DNA of 64,000 nt from the NCBI GenBank assembly GCA_030068145.1, contig JAPJBO010000074.1, positions 372,001 through 436,000 of the forward strand, read 5' to 3'. The notes under the pieces are model-generated. The model was not told where the DNA came from, did not search any database, and saw nothing but the letters and a program-made list of their open reading frames with translations. The translations under genes and the position numbers were made by a program. The DNA comes from Diplonema papillatum. Its lineage: Eukaryota > Euglenozoa > Diplonemea > Diplonemida > Diplonemidae. Positions 43,371-55,065 of this stretch are shown one piece after another (positions within the stretch are counted from its first letter, which is position 1; the number at the start of each line of letters is the position of its first letter).

Positions 43371-44740
43371 CCCTAGGGGGGGGGGGGGCAGCGCTCTTGT
43401 TAAGGATCAGCCACTTTGGCCGGATGGCCGGATAAACCAGACCCCCCCCCCCCAGGGGTACCTGTAATCCGGGGCCCGGGCCCTGGAAAATTTTCCAGGG
43501 TTTTTGGCCCTGAACGATTACCAAAGGAAAAACTCTTTGGTACGAGATGCAATTCGTTTACAATTCCATTCCAGGGCCCCAGACTGTCCTTGAGCTCAAC
43601 GGACTCAAAAGCGTTCAAAAACGTCCTCGGAATGTATTTTTTGACACAGCCACGAAACCTGAAGGAGGTTTTCAGGTTCTGGCAGGTCTAGCTGGCTGCA
43701 TAAAGGGTACCACGGCTCACCCAAGGTCACAGGTGGCAAGGTGGGCGTTGAAAAAAAAAATTTTTTTTTTGGGCCGGAATCTCTAAAAACCCGCATTTCG
43801 GAAAGTTTTGTCCCACATTTTTCCCAGGGCATTTTGACCATTTCACCTTAGAGCCTCCGCCCGCTCAGCCCATATGGTAAATGCACGACTGTGAGCTTTT
43901 TTTATCAAATTTTATCAAGTTTATTTCTTGATTTTTCTCGTCTTGCTCTCCGCTTGTTGTGGAAGCTGCAATATTGAAGATTCCATCCTTGGATGGCGTG
44001 ATTACCGTGGGCCTGGACCCTATCTGGACCCTAGCGCTAACCCGGGGCCCGGGGCCCGGGGCCCGGGCCCTGGAGGCCCTGGATTTACAGGTACCCTTGC
44101 CCCCCCCCCCAGTGCTGATGCTAAGGCCCCTAAACTCGGCATCGTTGTCAGCCGGACGGCAACGAGGGGTGGGTGGGTACCCCCCCCCCCTAAACACCCC
44201 CCCCCTCCTGCAGGGCCTGTGTGCAGCAGGGTGGTGACCGCTCTAAGGTGGTTTCCTCAGCAGCGACCAAGAAAAAAAAATTTTTTTTGGCCCAAATCCT
44301 CCCAAAAAAGCACTCGAAAAAAAAAAATTTTGACCCACTTTTTCCACCATTTCACCTTAGAGAATTTAGCTAAGGTGGGTCCCACAGTAGGTCCACAGTG
44401 GGTTGCACCAGGAGGGGGGGGGGGGGGGGAGGGGGGGGGGGGGGGGTACCCACCCCCACCCAGGGTTAGCAACTTCGTTTTGGGTCTCAGGCTTAGTATC
44501 AGCACTGCCCCCCCCCCCCCTACAGTGCAGTTGCCTTGGAGGCTGGGTGGTCACATTCTCGTAGGTGAAATGGTCAAAATTCCCTGCCAAAAGTGGGCCC
44601 ACAAAAATTTTCCAAAGTGTGGTATTTGGGGTATTTGGGGCAAAAAAAAAAAAAAAAAAAATTCTGACCGCCCACCGTGGTGACCGCCTTAGAGAGTGAC
44701 AGTAGCGTCTCCCCCCGGGGGGGGGGGGGGGGGGGGGGGG
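43371..44740. repeat. Homopolymer- and palindrome-rich block
   Basis: Many long G or C runs (43377-43389, 43441-43452, 44100-44111, 44415-44446, 44508-44520, 44716-44742), A/T runs that pair with each other (43750-43772, 44271-44288), GGGCCC repeats (44046-44070) and a CCCTGGAAAATTTTCCAGGG hairpin at about 43480. A motif ending ATTTCACCTTAGAG follows A/T-rich, CCCAAA-type sequence near 43750-43855 and 44270-44365, with an inverted relative at 44560-44700. No gene. Confidence 0.7.
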
Positions 44741-44749
44741 GGCGTGCAA

Positions 44750-44880
44750 GTAATTGCACGACGCACTTGTCATGCACAATCACTTGTTATATAACAAGTG
44801 ACCTAACAAGTGAAAATGTATAACAAGTAATCACTTGTTATATAACAAGTGATTGCTTGTTATAACAAGTGATTGGTTGC
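44750..44880. repeat. ACTTGTTATAACAAGT palindromes
   Basis: At least five copies of AACAAGTGATTACTTGTTAT-type palindromes in the left terminal repeat; related ones lie at 46592-46632. Confidence 0.85.
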
Positions 44881-45510
44881 AATTTCATGAGGAACCTGGA
44901 GTTTGCACCTACCTACGAGAGAAAATCACGTGATCTGCAAGACACAAGGCTCCACCTGGTCCAGACAAAAATATCGGGGAGTATCGGGGAGTTTCGGGGA
45001 AATTCGGGGTATTTCCTTTGTGGCAACCACTTTCCCTGCAGCCGGCCTTGGCGAAGGCGGGGAGGGGGCTACGATAGTATGGCCCTACCTTGCGCAGAGC
45101 GGTCCCGTGTTTGGCTATGCCCCGAAGACGAAGATAGAGGCTGAGAAGGAAGGGCAGACTCGGAGGTACAGGTTGATACGGTTTGACACAGGTAGCGACA
45201 GGATCCGCTGCGGCAAGGAGAGCAGGAACCGTTCCACCAGAGGTCGTGCGGGCACAGAGACGATGCTTGTGCTCGAGTCGCAGCTGGGGACGAACAGGCA
45301 CGCCTTCATGATGAGGTCTGGGGGATGGACGTATTTTCCACGTCTGGGGAGGCAAGGATCGGACGTGGGACGCCTGGTGGGACGCCTTCGAAGACGGCAC
45401 CTCCGGCAAGAAGGGGCAGAAGAGGGTAAATTAAGTGGGCGGCGGAGACCCAGTGCATGGAGGTGGCGTGCCCAGGCCACCACCAAGGACAAGAGAGTGT
45501 ACACGAGACA

Positions 45511-45843
45511 TCACAAAGTGAAATGCGAAGAGTGCAAGCATCGGCAAGCGTCGGTAGCGCGCTGCTGCCGTGGCACACCACGCGGCAGGGGACGGCCTCG
45601 CCGTGAAGTATTGCGAGAAGCACAGGATGGCGCAGTGCGAGACGTGGTCTTGAGAATGGTACGCGGAACCCCAGATGACTTCCAGACCTCGACGAACTTC
45701 ATTCTCATGGCCCGGGTGTGGAACCTTTTCCCCGTCCCGATGCACGACTTGAACGCCTTGACGACATCCTCCTGTAGGCGGCGGTCGCTCGGTGGCAGCT
45801 TGAATACCAAGCGCTTGCCCCCCAGCGTTGTACTTGTGGACAC
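45511..45843 (-). pseudogene. Possible transposon-encoded protein fragment
   Basis: The first 70 residues of this minus-strand frame (GTG at its beginning, no ATG) look like a folded basic protein: K-R-L-V-F-K-L-P-P-S-D-R-R-L-Q-E-D-V-V, then F-H-T-R-A-M-R-M-K-F-V-E-V-W-K. The second half loses protein character, and Cys/His-rich sense appears in a neighbouring frame, so a frameshift is likely. A plus-strand frame covering 44903-45928 (341 residues) competes, with C-E-E-C-K-H-R near 45520 and Y-C-E-K-H-R in an adjacent frame. Which strand is coding is unresolved. Confidence 0.3.
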
Positions 45844-46232
45844 CGAAGGGGAAGCTCGTCTTTACCCTTTAGATCTGCTTGAACCGAGCACGGCGATCGT
45901 CAGAGAGGCCGGGCACGGTGTCCAGTGAAAACGGCTCGAATTGCCTCGGCGAATTGCCCTTCCGGCTCTCCCCAAGAAGAAGACCCCTCCGCTTTCACGA
46001 TGCTCCCAGTCGCAAGCACGATGGAACTTCCGCACTGCGTTGCTCAGTTCCGCCCGCTCTCGGCCACGCAGTTTTTCAGCCCATCCCTCGAATTTGTGCG
46101 GCGGTGCTGTTCTGCTGCAGCTGACATCCGGACTCTTGCAGTACTCTGACTGCACGCAGTCAATTTTAGGTGCAGTTCTGGTGTAATCTTGCGGATTTTG
46201 GTTACCCCTGGTGCCGAAAACCTGTGCATGCT

Positions 46233-46285
46233 ACCTCTACACTACCGTTACACTACCGTTACGCTACCGCTACGCTACCGTTACG
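46233..46285 (+). repeat. CTACCGTTAC decamer array
   Basis: About five tandem copies of CTACCGTTACG/A in the right part of the ~2-kb TIR element. Confidence 0.85.
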
Positions 46286-46700
46286 CACCCGGGACCAGCT
46301 TGATTGAGAAGGCATAGGATGGTTTTCAACACTATTCTGGTCACCGCCTTGGGCGAAAATGTCAAAAAACACGAAATCACGCTCGTTTGGCTGGGCCGTG
46401 GTACCCCGGCAGGGGTTTTTCACACGACAAGAAGCTTCGACCCACAGAAGAACCCCGAATGAGCGGTTCGGGTGTGCAAATGCCAAGCGTGCTTACAGCA
46501 ACCGTTTGTTTGCCAAAAGCCTAGTGTCTTGCAGATCACGTGACTTTCTCTCGTAGGTACAGCCCAGGTTCCTTATGAAATTGCAACCAAACACTTGTTA
46601 TAACAAGCAATCACTTGTTACATCACTTGTTAGAAATGTAACCAGTTATGTCCCAAAAAAAAACAGCTAACAAGTGCGTCGTGTGGGGAAACGTCCCCCC

Positions 46701-49190
46701 CCCCCGGGCGTGTGCGCGTGGTGTTCCTCCACCAGGGTCACTGCCGAAGCAGCCGCATCACCCCTAACTGGCTTGGAGAGGCGTCACCCAACCTGTCATT
46801 TAGCTAAGTTCCTTATGACTGCCCCTTTCGGCGGTGACACACACGACGGGAGCACCTGAGTCGTTCGCCGGGTCACGATACTCTATAATCCGCTACCCAG
46901 CATCTTCAGTCGCGCTACGGATTCCCCCCGTTGATCAGGCGGTGGCGTGGTGTCTCCCGTCGCGTCTCGCCTTGCTCGCTTATGGGGAGGTGAGGCCACT
47001 CACCTGTCGTGACCCAGCAGGGGCGACGCCAAATCACGATGTTGCCCCAGCTCTTATTGCGTGGGTGGAATCGTCCTTCCGACAGAGTGCTCTCGTTTCA
47101 CTAATCAGTACAGTTGTGTCGCTTGCTCTGGCGAGGCTGGAACCCGGCTTTGTAGCTATGCGTGTGGGTGGTACTGACGAGACACGTGACTTCGCTATTT
47201 CTACGGTGGTGGAGTAACGAAGTTATTGTTGCATAACTGTTAATGATGTCTCTCGTCTACACACATTCATTCACGGCTTTGCCGGGCCCGCACTGCCGTT
47301 CGGGAGCAGCAGCTTCGTTCTATCCAAGGCGATTAATCCATTTTCCGGATCTAACAAGTGGATTTGACCATAGACCCCTCATCAAATCCCATTCCAGTAA
47401 ATCAGGATCGGACTGTGCTGCATCTCATGGATTTGGACCAAGCTTGAGCCGCGGCTATGTTATCACAACCCGTCTACCCTGCCTGCAATGCGCTGTCTCC
47501 GCAGCTTGTGTCCTCAACGCCAAATTGTTCGCTTGATGCTTGTGCTTGGCCACGGCCCGCAGTACCGACCACGGGAAGAAATGTTCCCGTGTGAAGTAGG
47601 CTTTTTCTCCAGGGCACTCGAGGAAGATCCAGAGATGAAGAGAAAAAATGCGAACGTGTTTGTGAAAGAGAAGAAGATCGTCGTGGGCCCTCTGTCACTC
47701 TTATGGCGACTAACAGAAAAGGCGGTTTGTTTAGTAAGAGGCTTTGTTTCCTGTTATTTGGGGGTTTCGTGATTTTTCTTTTCCCATTTCCTTTTTTTCG
47801 GTGTTTCCTAGGAGAAACAAAACAGTCTAGAAACCGAGGTTTTGAATGGTGTCGTAGTAGGTGACGGTCTCGGTATAACCCTTCTCGTGCACATCTAGTT
47901 TGCAGTATTACTCTGTAACTACGTCGTCTTTAATACGAGAGGGCGACAAAAGATGGTGCTTCATGTTTTTGGTGTTTTTTTTATGATGGCATATTCTAAG
48001 GACTGTAGCTTGCGTTGCCGGATTGGCGATGAAACTCGGTCGAAACTCGGTCAGGCAGGCACAATAACCAACATACTTTGCGTGCACTCACTTGGTCCCA
48101 GCCCGTATCCAACCCCTTCAATCCATGCCCCTATCTACCTCTCTCTTCCCTTCTCCCACCCATGTCTGCAAGCCGGTGTCACGGTGTCGCTCATCCCACT
48201 GTGGTCTGAAGTCGCGAAGTCGGCCCCCATTTGAAATTTGCCACCATAAGCCGCGCGGAAAGAAACTTGTATACTTCGTGGACTGTATTGCCGACCACCT
48301 CCCCGTATTCGGACACTGTCTTTGAAGGCAGTAGGGGGCTGCGGGGGTAGGGGTAGTGTTGTACCACTGACGCGCACGAAAATACCTATATGTTTTCATT
48401 GAGCTTTGGAAGCCCCGATTGGTGACCTCGGAAGGAGACAATTTCATTCCACACCCTCCCTGGACGCCCGCCAGCCATCTGTGCAGCGGACGCAACGTCT
48501 CCTAAACCCCCGGACACATTTCCTCATTCGTGTACGGCGTGGCGGGCAAATGTGCGCTGTGGAAGGCCTGTGTCGGGTTGCAGCTCAGGTGCCACTTTTG
48601 ACAGGGACTCCGTGGTTGTCAGCTGAAGCTGGACAGTTTTGCGTTGGGCAGAACAGTCTTGCGAAAGTTTGCACTCCATTTCCGGAGGGATTCATGGTGG
48701 ACAGTGCGGCTGATGCATTTGAAGGGGGTAGAAGACGGCTTCATTGCTAAGAATTCCCTCTATTTGCTGATCTTGGTCCACGTAGCGATGTCCAAAAGGT
48801 TTCACGACTTTGCAGGAGGGCTCGAAGGAGGTCGTTGTGCAGCTTGTGTCGTGCCTGTGCCTCCAACAGAAGCTTGTCCCTCCCTCTCCCACACCACCTA
48901 CCCTCACCTACACCCCAACCTCTGCACCACCCACGTCCAGCCTACGACCAACATAGCTAGCCTGGTCAACCTTTTCTAGCGTTTATAATATAACCTTTTC
49001 TTTCCAGATCTATACTTAAGGCAGACTATTTTTATTTTTTGATCCGCGTCCCCCGACCCCTGAAAAATTTCCGCGCGCGCATTTTATTCTTCGCTTTTTC
49101 TCACGAACGGGGGGGTCGGTCCTGCTTTTGGCTTTGTAGGTTCTCCCGACTCCCCAATTCGTGGTCAGCACAAACTCAAGAGGTCTAGTC
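46701..49190. other. Intergenic, nothing recognised
   Basis: No gene, RNA or strong repeat identified. Frames are short and many lack an ATG. Confidence 0.45.
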
Positions 49191-49199
49191 AACTATTCC

Positions 49200-49937
49200 C
49201 TGCAGTATTGGCATACTTTCAGTGCAGTCACCGGCCGGTCGAATAGACAAGAAAAAAATTATTGCTCTCGGATTGACATTCGACCGGTCAAGGCGGTCGA
49301 ATGTGGACACCGGTCGAATTCGACCGGCACCCGTGTCGATTCGACCGGGCAAAAAAAAAAAGAAAAATAGAAAAATCGGCCATGGGTAGTGCCTCACAGT
49401 AGTAGAAAATGGTGGGAAACGGAAAGCTTTGACAAAAGCCAAGGTCACGGGGGCAAGGGCAAGCTTTTGGATTCCCAACTCCATCCCAGATTGCAGTATG
49501 TTCGGCTGCAGCCAGAATACAGAGACTACTGGGGTCTACAACAAGGTGGAGAAGCCACCAGCTCCCAGATTGCAGTATGTTCGGCTGCAGCCAGAATACA
49601 GAGACTACTGGGGTCTACAACAAGGTGGTGAAGCAGCAGCACACCCACGAAGGCACATGCCAAGGTCACAGCAGTCATGAAGAGAACAGTGTTCCATTGC
49701 CTCAGGCATCTGAAGACTCCACTGCAACCCCGAAACTCGTCGCTCTGGGCCCATCTTTTGTATTGTGACAGTGAACCTGGGTTGTCGGCCTGTTCATGGC
49801 ACTAATGATTCACAAGCGAAGCTACTGGAAAAGTCGTATTAAGCCGTCCTACTACTGAAGCACGACAGTGTACTAACTTTGTGAGACTGCCCGTTTCAGC
49901 TAAAACCCAGAGTTTCAAGGGAACTTTTACTCTAAAA
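49200..49937 (+). repeat. Dispersed composite repeat, copy 1
   Basis: Starts GCAGTCACCGGCCGGTCGAA, contains nested CCGGTCGAATTCGACCGG palindromes, AAGGTCACGGGGGCAAGGGC, ATTGCAGTATGTTCGGCTGC, and ends near GAACTTTTACTCTAAAACAC plus CCACGCGTAGCGTGG. The same order is found at 61196-61862. The 3' end carries the inverted 5' end of the SINE-like family. Confidence 0.85.
49484..49634 (+). repeat. Tandem duplication, ~77-bp unit x2
   Basis: CCCAGATTGCAGTATGTTCG ... CTACAACAAGGTGG(A/T)GAAG is repeated in tandem. The related copy at 61455-61530 has only one unit. Confidence 0.9.
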
Positions 49938-49979
49938 CACCACATGTTGTTTTCCCACGCGTAGCGTGGGAATAGCTAT

Positions 49980-50118
49980 TTTTTGCCCGAGAGAAAAGTT
50001 GGTTTCTTGCACGAGAGTTTTCCGGATTGCCACGAGGGCCCCCCGGGGTGGGGGGGGCCCGAGTGGCAATCCGGAAAACTCGAGTGCAAGAAAACAACTT
50101 CTCGAGGCAAGAAGATGG
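49980..50118. repeat. Long hairpin (inverted repeat, ~47-bp arms)
   Basis: The arm at 49997-50045 (AAGTTGGTTTCTTGCACGAG, GTTTTCCGGATTGCCAC) pairs with 50054-50100 with a few mismatches. The loop is a short G/C run. Weaker pairing continues outward. CCACGCGTAGCGTGG just left is a second small hairpin. Confidence 0.88.
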
Positions 50119-50399
50119 CTTTTCCACCTGCCAGACGACTTTGACACACTGCGAGAGGCTACTTTTAGGGACAAGAACGATGCGACAGATGCCGTATTTG
50201 CGTACGCCTGATCTGTGATGAAAGAAGAAACAAGGGTTTGGAGTGCACACTGATCTTCTCGAAGAAGAGCACGAGTCAGTGTTAAATGAACGCTGCACCT
50301 GGATGCGTCTTGAGTGCTGAAGTTCAGTACGGCACCGCTGCCTACTGTAATGTTGTGCACGACCGTGGGCACGGCTTGTGGCACAGGACTGGGCACGAG

Positions 50400-50965
50400 A
50401 AATTTCCACCGATGGATTCCGTTAGAAAACATTTCCACCAACAATTTCTGTTAGAAAAGTTTTCCGCCAAGCTTCCCGTGAAAGAAATTTCCGCCGCTGG
50501 TTTCTGCCATGAGAAAATTTCCATCAGTTTTCTGTCGTGAGAAAGTTTCCACCAACAGTATTCCACAAAGAAATTTCCGCCAGTAGTTTCCACGAGAACA
50601 TTTCCACCAGGTTTCCGCCATGAGAGAAATTTCCGCCAGTAGCTTTCGCCGAGAAAACTTCCACCAGTTTTCTGTCACGAGAGAAATTTCCACCAACAGT
50701 TTCCCACGAAAGAAATTTCCGACAGTAGTTTCCACGAGAATATTTCCATCAGGTTTCCGCCACGAGAAAATTTCCATCACTTTTCTGTCGTGAGAGAAAA
50801 TTTCCACCACAACAGTATTCCACAAAAGAAATTTCCGCCAGTAGTTTCCACGAGAAAATTTCCATCAGTTTTCTGTCGTGAGAAAATTTTCCACCACCAG
50901 TTTCCCTTCCCACGAAAGAAATTTCCGCCGGTAGTTTCCACGAGAAAATTTCCAGCCTACACAGT
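50400..50965. repeat. Degenerate minisatellite (AATTTCCGCCAGTAGTTTCC units)
   Basis: About 14 imperfect units of 30-50 bp built from GAGAAAATTTCCACCAG and GAAATTTCCGCCAGTAG. The 124-residue minus-strand frame with E-I-F-S-W-R-K-L motifs is a product of the repeat. A lone unit recurs at 51366-51400. Confidence 0.9.
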
Positions 50966-51057
50966 GACAAAACAGAAATCTGGAAAAAAAAATTTCCCAG
51001 TAATTTTCTGACTTTTTTTTGCCTGCCCGCCGACTTTTCTACACTGCTTGTAGGCTA

Positions 51058-51135
51058 CTTTTCTTCACTGTGGGCGGACTTTTCTTCACTGTGGGCGGAC
51101 TTTTCTTCACTGTGGGCGACTTTTCTTCACTGTAG
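51058..51135 (+). repeat. 21-bp tandem repeat
   Basis: ACTTTTCTTCACTGTGGGCG repeated about four times. Confidence 0.9.
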
Positions 51136-51737
51136 ACACTTTTGGTTTTCCGTCACAAATCCGACACAATTCCGGTACTTCCAACACGATCTCAGGGGTG
51201 AGGATGCCAAAGACAAAGAAAGATGTTGCGAAACTCGTCGCCGAAGCTCGGGAAAACGAGTTGCTGGGCACGGCGAGCCAGGCAAAGTACGAACAGCGCT
51301 ACACTGCTACCTTGCGCCGGATCTGGGCAAAGGCAGAAACCTGATGGAAAAAATCTTCTCATAGCAGAAACCACCGGCGGAAATTTCTTTCACGGAAAAC
51401 TGTTTTGCGATCTTCGTACTTAGCTGGCTGGCCAGAAAGGCGCCAAAATTTTCCGCGCGCTAGGACGCGCAGGGCATTAGCTTCCCATTCCAAATTCCGT
51501 CAGCTGCGCACATATCCCTAACCATCGTTGCATCGTTGCAGGAAATCATGGGGGTTTTTTTTTTTTTGCATCGTTGCATCGTTGCTCACTATGGTAGGCA
51601 TAGGGCAACCATGCAACGATGCAGTGCAACGATGTAGTGCAACGATAGGAGTAACAAACCATAGGTTTGAACTGCGTATGCAGCAGTAGTGCAACTATAG
51701 GACACAATGCAACGATGCAATGGTTGGTTGGTTCAGT

Positions 51738-52238
<501 letters not shown>

Positions 52239-54029
52239 GCGACTCTTCGGTGGATGACACTTCTTCGGCGGACGACGACGATTCATCTCTTGATGATAAA
52301 CCTCTTTCGCAATCGCGTGTTCCCGTGCAAGCCTCGGGAGACAGCAGAAGTGATCCCTGCACCAGTGAATACAGAGCCAGAATCGTTGCTGACCCAGGCA
52401 TCTGCAGCAAACGCAAAGGCAGGAAAAGTGCGAAAGGCCGCTGCTGCTGGTCTCTCGAGCTTTGGCTTCGGTAGGTAACTATCCGCCAAGAAGACGTGTA
52501 CTAGTAATTATTCGTCTTTGGGCAGTATGCAGATATTTTTTTTGCATCGTTGCAAGAGGGTCCCGGCCGCCGAGAGCTAGGGATATGTGCGCGTCAGCTG
52601 ACGGAATTTGGAAATCCGGGCGGCTCAAAAAATAAAAGAAAAAGTGCAAAAAACGACCTTCGATGAAAAAAGTCGTGGGGGTCCGGTGGAGGCGTGGGTT
52701 AGGCCAGCTGTGCCAGTGGCGGTCAAGGGCTGGGCTGGCGGTCAGTGGCTGGCCATCGGTGGGTCATCGCCGGGCGTGGTGGGCTGGCTGGCAGAAGTTT
52801 GGGGCTGCCGCGGGTGCTGAGCCGAGAGAGACGAGGCTCAGAAGCAGCCCGGAATTCTTGATAGATTCTCTCCGAGTTGACACAAGTGCCTTGTTCCGTG
52901 TGATCTGCGGTCTGCATCTACTCGTGCCAATGATACCAGCACACAGTATCTGAGTGGTGGATGAATTTGAAATGGGCTGTTGGTGTGCACCAGGGGGAGC
53001 GGGGCAGGGTCACACAGATGGCAAACAGTGCCACCAGTACGTTGATCGTAACGCGACAAACGGACTGAGAAGTGCAAACTGTTTCTCCACCTGAATGTAC
53101 CGTACCGTTTGCCGGGGGGCGGAGCCCCCCGGACCCCTTTTGGAAGGTTCGGGTGGCCTAAACAAAGGCTTCTCGATTTCAGAGCGGGAAAAGCAAATTG
53201 GCTATTGAGACGGGGTTTGGAAAACTGAGGAAAAATGACGCTAATAGCCTGGTCCAGGACGCGGATCAAAAAAAAAAAAAAAAAATAGTCTGCTGGTGCG
53301 ATCCACCCTGGAGTTTTTCCGGGGTTTGTGCCGGGTTTGTACCGGGGGGGGGGGGTCCGGGTTTTTTATTTTTGTCTCCCCAGCACCCGCTAGCAACCTT
53401 GGTCGTGGAGATTTCAGGCTTCGCGGTGGATTTTGCCACGTTTCATGATCGTCTGGTGCTCGTGGGGCTTTGTCCCGCTCTTTGCGGTCCCTCGCCCTTC
53501 TGTCATGTTCAGCCTACGGGCTTCGGTATCGTGAATATTTTGTCGGTTTGAGGCCCCTTCCGTAGCTTGGAAAACGGAAAGAGGAGCAGTGCCAGCGGAA
53601 CAGAAGTCGGCAACAAGCGGTTCGGACGGGCGGGTTCCCCGCCCATCAAGTACAACCGGTTTTCCCTCGCCTAGGTGCTGTCGGATGGCTTAAGATGGCC
53701 TGAGCAGACTGGTACCTTTGGGTCCGCATCCTTTCAAACTGTAGCTGACCAAGCCGCTGTTTGAGCTCTGCAGGGGTTTCGATGCACTCCAAAATGCGGG
53801 TACCAACAACCCCGGCAGCTGGGAGGAATGACTACTGAGCATGGGTGCGTGGCGTTCGTGGACGCACAACTGCGTGCAAACAAGCGTCACGCAATTACCA
53901 GAGACAGGTCACCACTCGTTCTGCAGTGGAGTTAGCATTAGCTCAATGTGTCGGGAGCAGTAGTTGTCGACTGAAAAGTAAGCACGTACCGCGGATGCAG
54001 AACATCGATGCAGACGATGAGTGCCGCAA

Positions 54030-54260
54030 ATGCAGGGAATTCGAGGCCGTTCTACGAGCAGGCAAGATGGCAAGCGAGAGAGCGTGCCGTACCTCAGGCA
54101 GGTCGCTCGAAAACGGGAACCCGAAATGGAAGATTCACCCCCAGGAACAATACCCAGCGGACTGGAAGCGCAGGCAGGCCCGGATGGAAGCATGGGGTGA
54201 AGCAGAAGAGACAGAGGAGCGGAGAAACGGGGCCGCACCAGTGGCAGACCCGGACGTTGG
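54030..54260 (+). pseudogene. Second copy of the mobile-element relic of 8607-9317
   Basis: F-E-A-V-L-R-A, then (next frame) R-A-V-P-Q-A-G and N-G-R-F, then Y-P-A-D-W-K-R-R-Q-A-R, then W-K-H-G-V-K-Q occur in the order seen on the minus strand at 9030-8800, but spread over frames. Nucleotide similarity is visible across about 200 bp. Confidence 0.6.
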
Positions 54261-54944
54261 GGTTCAACAATTGAAGAAACACCGACTCGGGCATACCGGC
54301 CGAGAACAGCCAATCATGGAACCCAGGGCACAAGGGAGGCTACGGCGCGGTGGTGAAGTAACGCTCGCTCGCTAGCATCCGGCAAGAGCCAGCATGACAC
54401 ACGAATTTGGAAATGATGCTTCATTTGGAAACAGCGAGGGCAGAGGGTTAATCTGCTTGTACTAGGCTCCTCGGTTCCCGTAGTATCGGGAGAGTTTGAG
54501 GCAATTGCTGGCTGGTGGTCGGTTGTAGTCCGTTGCGTCAAGCACAACCGGGCTTGCCCTCTGGAGGCTTTGGAAAATAGTGGTTCCTGTCTGTATTCAG
54601 CGCTGCAATGGCAAAGCATTCCGGGTACCTTCTGCGGTGGACCTTCACTTTCGGTGCCGCCTTACATATTAATTGGTGTTGGTTTTTACTCGACAGGACC
54701 CTGGTGCAGTCGGTTTAGCTTGATTGCAGCGATCACCTGCCATAACCTGAAGGGGTGGTGCAAAATAAAAAATCGGACCCCCCTTGAGTTTTTCCGGGTT
54801 TGTGCCGGGTTTGCACCGGGCATATGGATCACACCATCTGCCCTTACTTTTCTATTTTCACCCTGACCGAGTTCCGTACTGCACGAAGGACAAACAGGTT
54901 GACCGAGGACACCTCCCCAAGCTACACCCCGTTATTCTTTTGCG

Positions 54945-55065
54945 TAAGCGTTCAACAAAATACTCGTGGGGCTGCTTTGTGCTTGTGTTACTTCGAAGGA
55001 GGCGAAATAATTCGCAACTGGCAGACTCCTCAAGGATTTCCTACAAAGCAGGTGCTTAACCAAAA
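54945..55065 (+). repeat. SINE-like repeat, 3' half
   Basis: TAAGCGTTCAACAAAATACT, then TTCGCAACTGGCAGACTCCT, AAGGATTTCCTACAAAGCAG and GTGCTTAACC plus an A run. Confidence 0.75.

Larger units (their letters stand above)
44745..46700. mobile_element. ~2-kb TIR transposon (ACTTGT-rich inverted ends)
   Basis: The left side (44750-44947) and the inverted right side (46527-46695) match over nearly 200 bp: CACGACGCACTTGT, several AACAAGTGATTGCTTGTTAT palindromes, GGTTGCAATTTCATRAGGAA, CTACGAGAGAAARTCACGTG and ATCTGCAAGACAC. Long G/C runs flank both ends. Near the inner right end is a CTACCGTTACG-type decamer array (46233-46285). The interior has competing frames on both strands. Confidence 0.75.

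Noticed and set aside
44903..45928. 341-residue plus-strand frame
   Set aside because: Begins inside the terminal inverted repeat, uses a weak start and has no domain. Competing protein character on the minus strand makes it unsafe.
50451..50825. Repetitive 124-residue protein with E-I-F-S-W-R-K motifs
   Set aside because: Direct translation of a degenerate minisatellite; no start context or flanking unique protein.
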